Of a DNA stretch of 64,000 nucleotides, positions 18,026 to 27,064 are shown in pieces. Within the stretch, counting starts at the first letter, position 1. The number at the start of each line of letters is the position of its first letter. Under the pieces are notes generated by a model, which ran no database searches, had not been told where the DNA came from, and saw nothing but the letters and a program-made list of their open reading frames with translations. The DNA is from JABDIY01 sp963803845 (GTDB taxonomy: Bacteria > Actinomycetota > Acidimicrobiia > Acidimicrobiales > SZUA-35): NCBI GenBank assembly GCA_963803845.1, contig CAWDNZ010000004.1:372001-436000 (forward strand), written 5' to 3'. Made by a program: the position numbers and the translations under genes.

Positions 18026-19675
18026 ATGTACGAGAAGCAACGGCTTCGCCGGGACGAGCTGAAAACCCTCATGCTGGCCGTCGGCCTCGAGTTGTTGCTC
18101 GAGGATGGTTTGGCCGCGGGAACCCTCCCGATCGGGTATGCCGACGCGTTCCGGTGGCTGCAAGAAAACCGGGGCCTCACCGTCAGCCGGGCCCAGATCC
18201 ACAATCGAATCTGGGACTCCCTGGATGCGTATCGGCTGGATGTCCTCCTCACTTTTCTGGAGTACCGCGCAACGCGGAGCGTCGAGGAAACCACAGCAGA
18301 GGTTCTCGGAGCCGTCGAAGCTTTGACCTCTGCGCCCGGCGCTGAACCCCAGACCGATACACAGCGACTCCAGACCGCGGTGGCCCTTACGCGAGCCGGC
18401 GTGGAAGCAAACATCGCGGTGGCCCGCTCCGACCGGGATACCATTGCTGTCGACGCGGTTTGGGCGCTGGAGGCGTTCCGCACGCACCAGAACCAGGCCA
18501 ACGCTGGCGAGTTTCAAGACCGGCTGGGCCAGGCGGTCAAGGAGAATCAGCGGGCAACGTTGCGTCCCTACGTGGAGCTCTACGGTCTCGTCGGCGAGCG
18601 TTTGGGCCTGGAAGTGGGGACGAGTTGGGGGCTGACGCCAGAGTCAGGCCTCACATTGTTCGCAGAGCTGCTCTACAGCATCAACCGTGGAGCTGCGGGC
18701 CGAGCGACGGTGGAGACGTCACTGCAAGCCATCTGGTGTGGCCACGAGTTTTGGACCGTGGAGGCGCTTACAGCGGCCGCTGTTGCGGAGGCGATGGTCT
18801 CGATTTCAGACCGGCCAGCCCCGCAACAGCCAACCGAAGGCGTCGTGGTACCAAATGTTGTTACCGATGGTAACAATAGCTGCTCGGGGAAAACAACCCC
18901 GGTGCGTCGGGAACGGATGGAGCGCAGCCAGCTTCGGGTCGAGATGTTGGAGGCCGGCCGATCATGGATGATCGACAACGGTTTTGGCCACGGGGGCGAA
19001 CACATCACCTATGCCCGGGTGTTCGAACGGATCCACGCAACCAAGGGCGTGTCGATCAACCGAGCGCAGGTGCACGGCCGGATCTGGCCATCGCAAAACG
19101 ATTTTCAAATTGACGTCGTCGCAGCAGCCGCCGCGGTACGTCCATCCGCCATCGTGAGAAACCGGACCGAGGCGGTCTCTGCCGCTCTTGTCCACTTCGA
19201 CCTCACCCAACCGGGTGAGAACAAACGGGCCGTCACCGAACTCACCCGGGTCCATGCTGCGGCCGCGGTGGAGGACATGATCGCGTCGCCCGGATGGCTG
19301 ATCAGCACTGGGGTAGCGGCGTTCCACGGTTTGAACCCCGCGAATCCAAAAGTGATAACCCAGGCACTTCACGAGGCATACGAAAAGGACCTGGTGGAAT
19401 GGATCGCATTCTTCCAGTTGTTCGCCGCGATCTTCAACTACACGGCTCAGCCGTGGACCGCACTCCCCCACGACGAAGCCTGCGAGGTGGTGGCGCGATG
19501 CTTCGACGCTTTCACCGAAGGGGTGGCCGGGCGGACCCGGATGGACGAACACGGGCCGCGTTGGACGCTCGATGTGAATGGAAACGGCTTGGCGGAATGG
19601 GAGCTCCTCGGAATCGGCCTCTGGTGCATCATCCACTTTCTGTTCGAACCGGCACCAATGACGCGGAACGAATGA
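18026..19675 (+). CDS. Protein with two TetR-like helix-turn-helix halves, unknown function
   Basis: 549 residues from ATG 18026 (MYEKQRLRRDEL); longer in-frame reading to 17951 is unlikely. The protein is an internal duplication. Half one has RDELKTLMLAVGLELLLEDG, then TVSRAQIHNRIWDSLDAYRLDVLL. Half two, after residue 295, has RSQLRVEMLEAGRSWMIDNG, then SINRAQVHGRIWPSQNDFQID. Each resembles a TetR N-terminal DNA-binding domain (helix, G-turn, SxxxxxxR-W recognition helix), and each is followed by a long helical domain with a shared pattern. Canonical TetR proteins are about 200 aa and dimeric; this one would carry both DNA-binding heads in one chain. Divergent from the methyltransferase gene. 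Confidence 0.7.
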   Translation: MYEKQRLRRDELKTLMLAVGLELLLEDGLAAGTLPIGYADAFRWLQENRGLTVSRAQIHNRIWDSLDAYRLDVLLTFLEYRATRSVEETTAEVLGAVEALTSAPGAEPQTDTQRLQTAVALTRAGVEANIAVARSDRDTIAVDAVWALEAFRTHQNQANAGEFQDRLGQAVKENQRATLRPYVELYGLVGERLGLEVGTSWGLTPESGLTLFAELLYSINRGAAGRATVETSLQAIWCGHEFWTVEALTAAAVAEAMVSISDRPAPQQPTEGVVVPNVVTDGNNSCSGKTTPVRRERMERSQLRVEMLEAGRSWMIDNGFGHGGEHITYARVFERIHATKGVSINRAQVHGRIWPSQNDFQIDVVAAAAAVRPSAIVRNRTEAVSAALVHFDLTQPGENKRAVTELTRVHAAAAVEDMIASPGWLISTGVAAFHGLNPANPKVITQALHEAYEKDLVEWIAFFQLFAAIFNYTAQPWTALPHDEACEVVARCFDAFTEGVAGRTRMDEHGPRWTLDVNGNGLAEWELLGIGLWCIIHFLFEPAPMTRNE

Positions 19676-19720
19676 ACGCTCACCGCGGTCAATCACACGC
19701 GACCCAGTTGCACAGAGCGG

Positions 19721-20068
19721 CTAGAACTCTACGTAGAGTTCGCCGTCCTCATCCCGTTTCACTGCCACTTCGCACTTTTTCATCACCTTGCGACCCTCGG
19801 CCGAAACCCCGTACGAACGGCGGCTACGGCCCGGGAATGCCCCCGGCTTGGCGAGCTCCGACGACAGCAGCCCCCGTTGCTCGAGTCGGTTCAATACTCG
19901 GTAGAGCGTGGCGTAATTCATTGTGAAGTGACGCGGCCGAAGCTCGCCGATGTCTTGGGCGAGAACATACCCGTGCACCTTCTTGCGCCCTTTTGACGAA
20001 GCGGCAACGGCGCCCAGAACGATCTCCTCTTTGGGGGAAAGCGGGTAATTCTTTTCGTTTGAAGCCAT
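19721..20068 (-). CDS. PadR-like transcriptional regulator
   Basis: 115 residues from ATG 20068; a TTG three codons earlier is the alternative. Winged-helix PadR pattern: SPKEEIVLGAVAASSKGRKKVHGYVLAQDIGE, then MNYATLYRVLNRLEQRGLLSSE, then RRSYGVSAEGRKVMKKCE. It lacks the long C-terminal dimerisation helices of subfamily 1, so it is of the short type. The target is unknown; nearest neighbours are the TetR-like duplicated protein (convergent) and the FN3 protein. The C-terminus ends in an acidic GELYVEF. Confidence 0.82.
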   Translation of the reverse strand: MASNEKNYPLSPKEEIVLGAVAASSKGRKKVHGYVLAQDIGELRPRHFTMNYATLYRVLNRLEQRGLLSSELAKPGAFPGRSRRSYGVSAEGRKVMKKCEVAVKRDEDGELYVEF

Positions 20069-20204
20069 ACGGGTCAAAGACTATCGGGAGTCCCGGGTCC
20101 CCAACTTGCGACGCTGTGCTCAATCCTCTCCGCAAGCACGCGACGCCCTCCCCACGGGACCGCCACGCGCCCTGCGGGCGGCGGTCTAACCGGCCACTAG
20201 GGGT

Positions 20205-21339
20205 CTAGCCAATCACGACGGTACGGAGCCCGGACCGGTACGACTGGTTGCCAGCAGCGTCGAAGGCCTTGACAAACAGCTGATAGGTGCCGGTCGCCAG
20301 TCCGGTCACTGTTCCCGAAGGTCCGGGGACCTCGATCAGGATCTCGCCGGTGGCGTAGTCGAAGATCCGATAGCCCGCAACACCCACATCGTCTGTGGCC
20401 GCAGTCCACGCCAAATCAACCGAATCCACACCAACACCCAGCACCTGCGCCGCACCCGGCACCGACGGCCGCACAACATCGACCACAGCACCAGTCACCG
20501 TAAAGGACCGAATACCCGACCGATACGACTCATTCCCCGCCGCATCAAACGCCTTCACATACACCGAATACGAACCAGCAGCCAACCCCGACAAACTCAC
20601 ACCAGGACTCCCAACCTCAACAATCACCGCACCCGTCACCGCATCAAACAAGCGATACCCCGCAACACCCACATCGTCTGTGGCCGCAGTCCACGCCAAA
20701 TCAACCGAATCCACACCAACACCCAGCACCTGCGCCGCACCCGGCACCGACGGCCGCACAACATCGACCACAGCACCAGTCACCGTAAAGGACCGAATAC
20801 CCGACCGATACGACTCATTCCCCGCCGCATCAAACGCCTTCACATACACCGAATACGAACCAGCAGCCAACCCCGACAAACTCACACCAGGACTCCCAAC
20901 CTCAACAATCACCGCACCCGTCACCGCATCAAACAAGCGATACCCCGCAACACCCACATCGTCTGTGGCCGCAGTCCACGCCAAATCAACCGAATCCACA
21001 CCAACACCCAGCACCTGCGCCGCACCCGGCACCGACGGCCGCACAACATCGACCACAGCACCAGTCACCGTAAAGGACCGAATACCCGACCGATACGACT
21101 CATTCCCCGCCGCATCAAACGCCTTCACATACACCGAATACGAACCAGCAGCCAACCCCGACAAACTCACACCAGGACTCCCAACCTCAACAATCACCGC
21201 ACCCGTCACCGCATCAAACAAGCGATACCCCGCAACACCCACATCGTCTGTGGCCGCAGTCCACGCCAAATCAACCGAATCCACACCAACACCCAGCACC
21301 TGCGCCGCACCCGGCACCGACGGCCGCACAACATCGACC
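20205..21339 (-). repeat. Four tandem 285-bp FN3-coding repeats, three identical at DNA level
   Basis: Units at 21055-21339, 20770-21054 and 20485-20769 show no difference that I can see. Unit 20205-20484 matches at its 5' part only. The period of 285 bp is confirmed by landmark positions 20391, 20676, 20961 and 21246. The repeats use T- and G-ending codons unlike the C-ending codons around them, which suggests import or recent amplification. Copy number may vary between strains, and short-read assembly could have collapsed or misjudged it. Confidence 0.93.
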
Positions 21340-22631
21340 GTTCCGGCCTCGCAGAGCCTGATCAGGTTGTCAACGCCGGCACCGCTGGAACTGGTGATGT
21401 CGCCACCCAACCAAACGCAGCCGTTCTGGTCACCGTGGATGGCCCAGATACCACTCATCGATGACGTCGCATCGGGAACGAAGGTGGGGATCCAGTCACC
21501 GGTGATTGCATCGAATGCCGCCACCCAGGTGGTGGGCCCTTGGGCCAGAATTGGAGCGTTCGTCTCGCCGGCGGGTGGCGAGGGGAACCAGATCACACCC
21601 TCGGCGGATTTCATGATTGCATCCGCTCGACAATGACAAGATGCATACACCCGATCACCGACGATTTCGAGATCTTGATAGTCGCCGCGAGGATCGGCCA
21701 CATGGAAACGCTCCAGCGACAGATCGCTTTCATTCAACACCTGAACGAAGTGCTCACTACCTGCCACCCAAACAAACCCGTTGCCAACAACGACGTCATA
21801 GAGGTAGCGGCGGTTGAGGTTGGCGGTGTTGAACGGTAAGGAGGGGGCGCCGGCCACCAAGGACGGGGTGGAAGCATAGAGGGGAGCAAATCCGCCGGCG
21901 ACGGCACTGCCGTTCACCGTCGTGAAGTAGCCGGCGAGGTAGACGCGATCCGCATCAGGGCTGGCGGCTATTCCCCACACCGATCCGCCGGTCACCACAG
22001 GACGCCAAGATGGGTCGTGGGCGCCGGTGTTCACGTTGAAGCGAAGGGCTCGCCACGCCGCATTGTTACCGGCGCTTGAAATTACGCTGGTGAAGCTTCC
22101 GCCAACGTAGAGCCAGTCGCCTTCAACATCGAATCCGCGGACCACCGGGGCTCCGTTCACGTCACCGGTCCAGGAACTGTCCACGGCACCGGTTACCGGA
22201 TCGAGGGCGACCAATGCGTCGATTGGGGACCCGTTGACCGTGTCGAAATCTCCACCCACAAAGAGCTTGCTCCCGTCGGGTGACGCTTGGAGGGTGTAGA
22301 CCGAATTGTCCAGAATCGGCGCGAAGCTGGGAATGAATTGTCCAGTAATGGAGTCGAATGCGGCCAGATACGGCTGGTTCACCACGGTGTTTCCGGCCGT
22401 GACCTGAAGAAAGCGGCCGCCAACGTACACCCTGCTCCCGATCTGCTCGATCGCCCAGACCTTGGTGGCTATCGAGTCGGTCTGCGTGCCGGTGGCGAGG
22501 CCCACCACGCCGTCGGGGATGTTGTTGTTGTTCCCGATCTCTGCCACAACCGGATTCATGCCGGCCATTACGGAACCGAACACGAGAAGAAAAGAAAGAA
22601 AGACCCGCGGACGGGTAGTGAAGATCGCCAT
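20205..22631 (-). CDS. Secreted beta-propeller protein with four tandem FN3-like repeats
   Basis: 808 residues from ATG 22631, chosen because AGGAG sits 5 nt upstream; GTG 22637 is the alternative. Sec signal peptide (RPRVFLSFLLVFGSVMAGMNPVVA). Residues up to about 430 form blades of the type GSRVYVGGRFLQV, KLFVGGDFDTVNG, WLYVGGSFTSV and RVYLAGYFTTVNG, as in delta-60/LVIVD-like propellers. Then come four 95-residue fibronectin type III-like modules, each opening VDVVRPSVPGAAQVLGVGVD and closing YVKAFDAAGNESYRSG. Three modules are identical; the last has diverged and ends at the C-terminus. No LPXTG or membrane anchor is seen. A surface or secreted adhesion/display role is inferred only. Confidence 0.82.
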   Translation of the reverse strand: MAIFTTRPRVFLSFLLVFGSVMAGMNPVVAEIGNNNNIPDGVVGLATGTQTDSIATKVWAIEQIGSRVYVGGRFLQVTAGNTVVNQPYLAAFDSITGQFIPSFAPILDNSVYTLQASPDGSKLFVGGDFDTVNGSPIDALVALDPVTGAVDSSWTGDVNGAPVVRGFDVEGDWLYVGGSFTSVISSAGNNAAWRALRFNVNTGAHDPSWRPVVTGGSVWGIAASPDADRVYLAGYFTTVNGSAVAGGFAPLYASTPSLVAGAPSLPFNTANLNRRYLYDVVVGNGFVWVAGSEHFVQVLNESDLSLERFHVADPRGDYQDLEIVGDRVYASCHCRADAIMKSAEGVIWFPSPPAGETNAPILAQGPTTWVAAFDAITGDWIPTFVPDATSSMSGIWAIHGDQNGCVWLGGDITSSSGAGVDNLIRLCEAGTVDVVRPSVPGAAQVLGVGVDSVDLAWTAATDDVGVAGYRLFDAVTGAVIVEVGSPGVSLSGLAAGSYSVYVKAFDAAGNESYRSGIRSFTVTGAVVDVVRPSVPGAAQVLGVGVDSVDLAWTAATDDVGVAGYRLFDAVTGAVIVEVGSPGVSLSGLAAGSYSVYVKAFDAAGNESYRSGIRSFTVTGAVVDVVRPSVPGAAQVLGVGVDSVDLAWTAATDDVGVAGYRLFDAVTGAVIVEVGSPGVSLSGLAAGSYSVYVKAFDAAGNESYRSGIRSFTVTGAVVDVVRPSVPGAAQVLGVGVDSVDLAWTAATDDVGVAGYRIFDYATGEILIEVPGPSGTVTGLATGTYQLFVKAFDAAGNQSYRSGLRTVVIG

Positions 22632-22806
22632 TGCCACTCCTAAGTAATACGCCTGGGCATCAGATTAGGTGCTTGGGCGGGCCCCAGAACATGCCCGAAG
22701 GGCCCAATGGCGGGAGGTAGTTCAACCCGAAGATTTGGCCTTCCGAGGCCCTGCCAGCCAGAGCACGATGGCATGACGGGACCACAAAGATGGCTAACGT
22801 GGGCAT

Positions 22807-24018
22807 GTGTCAGCCGCGGCCACCCATCCCGAAATCCTGCTGATCGACTACGGCGGGCACCCATTCACCGCCGATCTGGCCATCTCGCTGAAGCGTTCGG
22901 GAGCGGAAGTCGACTACGTGTTCAGCTCGTCGAATGAGTCCAATCCGCACGGCGACTTCTCCGATGCCAAAAACGAGGGTGTGATCGTGCACGACATCGA
23001 TCTCGGCCGCCCGGTGAACTCGTCCCGACTCCGAAGCCGCTTCCGTGACGAGCAACAATTCGGCTGGGCGGCCGCCAAACTCGTTCGGCTCGCCCCCTCG
23101 TCCGCCACGGTGGTGCTCTGTCAGGTTCCACCGGCGGCGGCAGTCCTCATTCAAGGGGGCGCCAAGACCCGGCGGCAGAACGTGGTCCTCTGGCTGCAAC
23201 AACTCCAATCCGACCTTTCGGTTTCCTCCACCGGCCGAGCGCTGCCGGGCAAGATGTTCTCCGCACTGGAACGACGGATCGCTGCTTCGGCGGATCGGGT
23301 GATCGCTATCTCCGACGGCTTCGCCGAGTTCGCCATCAGCGCCCGACGGGGCCGCGCCGACGAAGTCACCGTGCTACCAAACTGGGCTCCGCTGCGGTAC
23401 CTCCCGAGCCGGCATCGCATCAACCAATGGTCCACCAACCACCAGTTGGTGCCCGAGCGTCATCGGGTTCTCTACAGCGGCCGGATGGGGCTGGAACACC
23501 GGCCAGACGAAATCGCCGCACTGGCGCTCACGCTCACAGCCAACGGCGATATCGACATGGTCATCGTGGCAGCCGGGCCCGGCGTCGATGCATTGCGACG
23601 ACGCCCTGAGCTGGCATCACATCCAAATATCCATTTCTGTGAGCTTCAGCCATTGGGCGATCTGGCCAACGTGCTCGCCAGCGCCGACGTGCTGCTAGGG
23701 ACCCTGGACGATCGAGCGTCCGAAGCGCTGGTCCCTTCCAAGATTCTCTCCTACCTGTGCGCCGCCCGGCCCGTTGTCGCCTTGATGAAGAAGTCCAATC
23801 CGTCCGCCGTTTTGGTGGAGGAGATCGGCGCCGGGGTGGCGGTGTCCGATATCCACGCCGCCGTCGACACGATCCGTGAGCTTCTGGCGGACCCCGAGCG
23901 ACGCCGCCGGATGGGGAATCTCGGGCGAGCGTACGCATCAACTACGTTTGAGCCCAACCGGGTGGCCAAGAGTTTTGCGCTTGCGGCGGGCGTGGATCTC
24001 CCCGGGAATCAGATTTGA
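22807..24018 (+). CDS. GT4-family glycosyltransferase
   Basis: 403 residues from GTG 22807. GT-B fold: N-terminal acceptor domain (ILLIDYGGHPFTADLAISLKR), a middle ADRVIAISDGFAEF strand typical of group 1 transferases, then RVLYSGRMGLEHRPDEI and VIVAAGPGVDAL. The donor-binding end ASADVLLGTLDDRASEALVPSKILSYL keeps the E-x7-E region in modified form. It resembles WbuB-like sugar transferases for surface glycans. It stands alone between the FN3 protein (divergent) and a binding lipoprotein. Donor and acceptor unknown. Confidence 0.85.
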   Translation: MSAAATHPEILLIDYGGHPFTADLAISLKRSGAEVDYVFSSSNESNPHGDFSDAKNEGVIVHDIDLGRPVNSSRLRSRFRDEQQFGWAAAKLVRLAPSSATVVLCQVPPAAAVLIQGGAKTRRQNVVLWLQQLQSDLSVSSTGRALPGKMFSALERRIAASADRVIAISDGFAEFAISARRGRADEVTVLPNWAPLRYLPSRHRINQWSTNHQLVPERHRVLYSGRMGLEHRPDEIAALALTLTANGDIDMVIVAAGPGVDALRRRPELASHPNIHFCELQPLGDLANVLASADVLLGTLDDRASEALVPSKILSYLCAARPVVALMKKSNPSAVLVEEIGAGVAVSDIHAAVDTIRELLADPERRRRMGNLGRAYASTTFEPNRVAKSFALAAGVDLPGNQI

Positions 24019-24094
24019 ACCGTCCCATATACACCGGCAACCAGCGAAGGTGAAGTAGTTTCTCAGTGCGGCCGGAGAAGCTTGTGAGGTGCCC

Positions 24095-25264
24095 ATGAAA
24101 TCGGCGAAAACACAATCAGTGTCCTCATCTCGAATCGTTGCGCTGACCCTGTTGGCCGTTCTGGCGATTCTCGCCGCTGGGTGTGCGGGCGAGACGATCG
24201 GGGCGGGCCCAAACGGGGCCTTAGCCGTGCAAGGAGCTGTAACCGAAATCGGAACCGTTGACGACGAACCCCTGGCCTTTGATGATGAGGCCCCGGATGA
24301 AGGTGCAACGGAGTCCAGCCCGGTGGCATCGGGCGATGTTCACATGGCCCGAGCAAATTGGCCATCGGGATTCATGCAGGCCGAGATCTACGCCCAGCTA
24401 CTCACCGAACTGGGCTACACGGTCGATCGAGGGCCCGCGCTAAAGCCGGAAGAGTTTTTCCCCCGTCTCGCCGAAGGCGAGTTTGATTTCTGGGCCAATA
24501 GCTGGCCGATCAGCCACCAACGCTTTTTCGACACCTCTATGGCCGACGGCAGCAGGGCTGGCGACAAGATGCGCTTCATCGGCTCCGAGATGCTCTTGGG
24601 AGGCCTTCAGGGGTTCGTTGTAGACATCCCTACCGCCACCTCAGCCAACATCGTGACCCTCGATGACATCGCCAACAATCCCGAGCTCCGCTCTCTCTTC
24701 GACACCGATGGGGACGGTCGGGCCGAGATCGCCGGCTGCGACGTCGGCTGGGGCTGTGAAAAAGTCATCGACACGCTGATCGTGGAAAATGGCTGGGAGG
24801 ATGCCCTGGTGCAGGTGAAAGGGACACACGGGGAGCTCTTCGCAGAACAGGTGGCTCGTTTCGAAGCCGGGGAACCGGTCTTGGCATACATCTGGACGCC
24901 TGGCGCCTTCATCACCCAGCTCCAGCCCGGGATTGACGTCATTTGGCTCGGCGTCGAAAACCCTGATCCGGCCCAGTCCATACCGGCCCGGCTGCCCCCG
25001 GATCAGTGCCTACTGGAGCCCTGCACCATGGGATTCAGCCCGTCCGACATCCTGGTTGCCGCCAACAACGATTTCCTCGAGGCCCAGCCCGTGGCGAAGC
25101 GCTTGTTCGAACAGGTGAAGATCAGCGTTCTCGACGTTTCTTTCCAGACCGTAAAAATGCTGGCGGGTGAAGACAGCCCAGAGGACGTGGCTCGACACGC
25201 CCAAGAGTGGATTACTGCAAACCGCAGCGATGTCGACCGCTGGTTGGACATCGCCGCCGGCTGA
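24095..25264 (+). CDS. Glycine betaine/proline-type ABC substrate-binding lipoprotein (ProX-like)
   Basis: 389 residues from ATG 24095; GAGGTG lies 3 nt upstream, so this start is preferred over GTG 24089. Lipobox in LLAVLAILAAGCAG. After an acidic linker the mature domain reads HMARANWPSGFMQAEIYAQLLTELGYTV, then FPRLAEGEFDFWANSWPISHQ, then AYIWTPGAFITQLQPGIDVIWLG. The conserved Trp residues form the cation-pi cage of ProX/OpuAC proteins. A GCDVGWGCEK insertion with two Cys is present. No ProV/ProW genes follow, which is unusual for an osmoprotectant importer. Confidence 0.82.
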   Translation: MKSAKTQSVSSSRIVALTLLAVLAILAAGCAGETIGAGPNGALAVQGAVTEIGTVDDEPLAFDDEAPDEGATESSPVASGDVHMARANWPSGFMQAEIYAQLLTELGYTVDRGPALKPEEFFPRLAEGEFDFWANSWPISHQRFFDTSMADGSRAGDKMRFIGSEMLLGGLQGFVVDIPTATSANIVTLDDIANNPELRSLFDTDGDGRAEIAGCDVGWGCEKVIDTLIVENGWEDALVQVKGTHGELFAEQVARFEAGEPVLAYIWTPGAFITQLQPGIDVIWLGVENPDPAQSIPARLPPDQCLLEPCTMGFSPSDILVAANNDFLEAQPVAKRLFEQVKISVLDVSFQTVKMLAGEDSPEDVARHAQEWITANRSDVDRWLDIAAG

Positions 25265-25450
25265 GACGGCTCCCAAGCAACGCCAGCCCAGCTCAGGACT
25301 CCCAACTGGGCAGGTAGCGGCCGCTCGTGTGACCCCTCACCGGTGTGACTCACGCAACAGGGCGACATCGGCGCCCCAGGGTTACCCACAACTACCCTGT
25401 CAGAGCGCCTATTCAGTATCGGCGACCACTGCCGATCAACAAGGGTGTCA
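25265..25450. other. Intergenic region before the SulP gene
   Basis: 186 bp with no gene. A weak inverted repeat GCCCAG...CTGGGC lies just after the ProX-like stop and might terminate that transcript. An AAGGG ribosome-binding sequence sits just before ATG 25451. No confident promoter was seen. Confidence 0.4.
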
Positions 25451-26989
25451 ATGACCGCAACAACCACGTTCCCTACGCGCGACAAGTTCGCCCGTTACAA
25501 GTCCGAGTGGATCCAAGACCCCAAAGCCGACCTTCTGTCCGGCATGGTTGTGGCGTTGGCCTTGATCCCTGAGGCGATCTCGTTCTCGATCATCGCCGGG
25601 CTCGATCCCAAGGTCGGGCTGTACGCGTCGTTCTCGATCGCGATCATCATCGCATTCACCGGTTCCCGCCTGGGCATGATCTCCGCGGCCACTGGGGCCA
25701 TGGCTCTCGTGCTGATCCCTCTGGTCAAGATGTTTCCCGATCCGGAGGAAGCGCTGGCCTACGTACTGGCCGCAACCGTCCTCGCTGGTGTCATCCAGGT
25801 GGGCTTGGGTTACCTGGGTGTTGGCTCGCTCATGCGTTTCATACCCCGCACCGTGATGTTGGGCTTCGTGAACGCTCTGGCCCTGCTCATCTTCATCGCC
25901 CAGATCCCCCACATCCTGCTCAACGAGGGCGGCTCCACCGACGCCCGTTTCCAACTCAACCTTCTCTTCATCGCCGCCGGGCTGGGGATCATCTACGGGC
26001 TGCCCCGCATCACCAAGGCCATCCCGTCGCCCTTGGTGGCCATCGTCCTGCTTTCAGGCATCGCCATTCGATTCAACCTGGAGCTACCCACCGTGGGCGA
26101 GATGGGCTCCCTGCCAGGGTCACTTCCGCTGCCCACGCTGCCCGATGTCCCCTTCGCCGTTGCCACACTGCTCTTGGTGCTGCCGTTCTCCATAACGCTC
26201 GCGCTGGTGGGGCTTCTGGAGTCACTGCTCACCGCCCAACTGTTGGACGACATGACCGACTCGGACTCGGACAAGAACCGCGAGTCGCGGGGCCAAGGTA
26301 TCGCCAACGTGCTCACCGGCTTCTTTGGCGGTATGGCCGGCTGCGCCATGATCGGCCAATCCATGATCAACCACCGCTCCGGCGGTCGCACCCGCCTCTC
26401 CACCCTGGCCTCGGGCATCTTCCTATTGGGACTCATCCTGGGACTCGGTGATCTGGTGGCCCAGATCCCCATGGCTGCCCTGGTTGCCGTCATGATCATG
26501 GTCGCTGTAAGCACCTTCAACTGGGCCAGCGTCAAGCCAATCACCCTTAAGACAATGCCCCGGCCCGAGACCGCAGTGATGGTCTCCACCGTGGCCATTG
26601 TGGTGGTGACCCACAACCTGGCCTACGGCGTGATTGCCGGTGTTGCGCTCTCGGCGGTCTTCTTCGTTCGGCAGGCCACCCACATCGTGCGGGTTACCAG
26701 CGTGGTGGATCCCGACAATGTGGAGCGCCTCTATGCGGTGAGCGGGGAACTGTTCTTCGCTTCCACCAACGAACTGATCCACTCATTCGACTATGACTCG
26801 GTACGGGTTAACCGGGTGGAAATCGACCTCAGTGAAGCCCGGATCTGGGACACGTCGGCCGTGGTAGCCCTGGACACCGTCGTGGCCAAGTTCGCCCAGA
26901 GGGGAATTTCCGCCGAACTGGTGGGCCTCAACCGGCATGCCGAGCTCCTGCACAGCGAGACCAGCGGCAAGGTCAACGTCGATCATTAG
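25451..26989 (+). CDS. SulP-family anion transporter with STAS domain
   Basis: 512 residues from ATG 25451; an in-frame GTG two codons earlier is possible. The membrane domain has 10-14 hydrophobic spans, starting with DLLSGMVVALALIPEAISFSIIAGLDPKVGLYASF, the SulP signature. RESRGQGIANVLTGFFGGMAGCAMIGQSMINHRSGGRTRLS is the conserved central motif. A cytoplasmic STAS domain of about 90 residues closes the protein (RVEIDLSEARIWDTSAVVALD). Substrates in the family are sulfate, bicarbonate or dicarboxylates. No sulfate-assimilation or carbonic anhydrase gene is adjacent, so the anion is not assigned. Confidence 0.92.
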   Translation: MTATTTFPTRDKFARYKSEWIQDPKADLLSGMVVALALIPEAISFSIIAGLDPKVGLYASFSIAIIIAFTGSRLGMISAATGAMALVLIPLVKMFPDPEEALAYVLAATVLAGVIQVGLGYLGVGSLMRFIPRTVMLGFVNALALLIFIAQIPHILLNEGGSTDARFQLNLLFIAAGLGIIYGLPRITKAIPSPLVAIVLLSGIAIRFNLELPTVGEMGSLPGSLPLPTLPDVPFAVATLLLVLPFSITLALVGLLESLLTAQLLDDMTDSDSDKNRESRGQGIANVLTGFFGGMAGCAMIGQSMINHRSGGRTRLSTLASGIFLLGLILGLGDLVAQIPMAALVAVMIMVAVSTFNWASVKPITLKTMPRPETAVMVSTVAIVVVTHNLAYGVIAGVALSAVFFVRQATHIVRVTSVVDPDNVERLYAVSGELFFASTNELIHSFDYDSVRVNRVEIDLSEARIWDTSAVVALDTVVAKFAQRGISAELVGLNRHAELLHSETSGKVNVDH

Positions 26990-27064
26990 CCGACACCGCC
27001 AAAAAGCCAGCCAGCGCGCCGCTGAGAAGCTCTGACCAGCGCTCATCGTGCGTAAGCTGGAGCG

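Noticed and set aside
20395..21636. Long plus-strand open frame rich in Thr/Ser/Pro, antisense to the FN3 gene
   Set aside because: It is the mirror of the exact repeats; the minus frame has a signal peptide and real domains.
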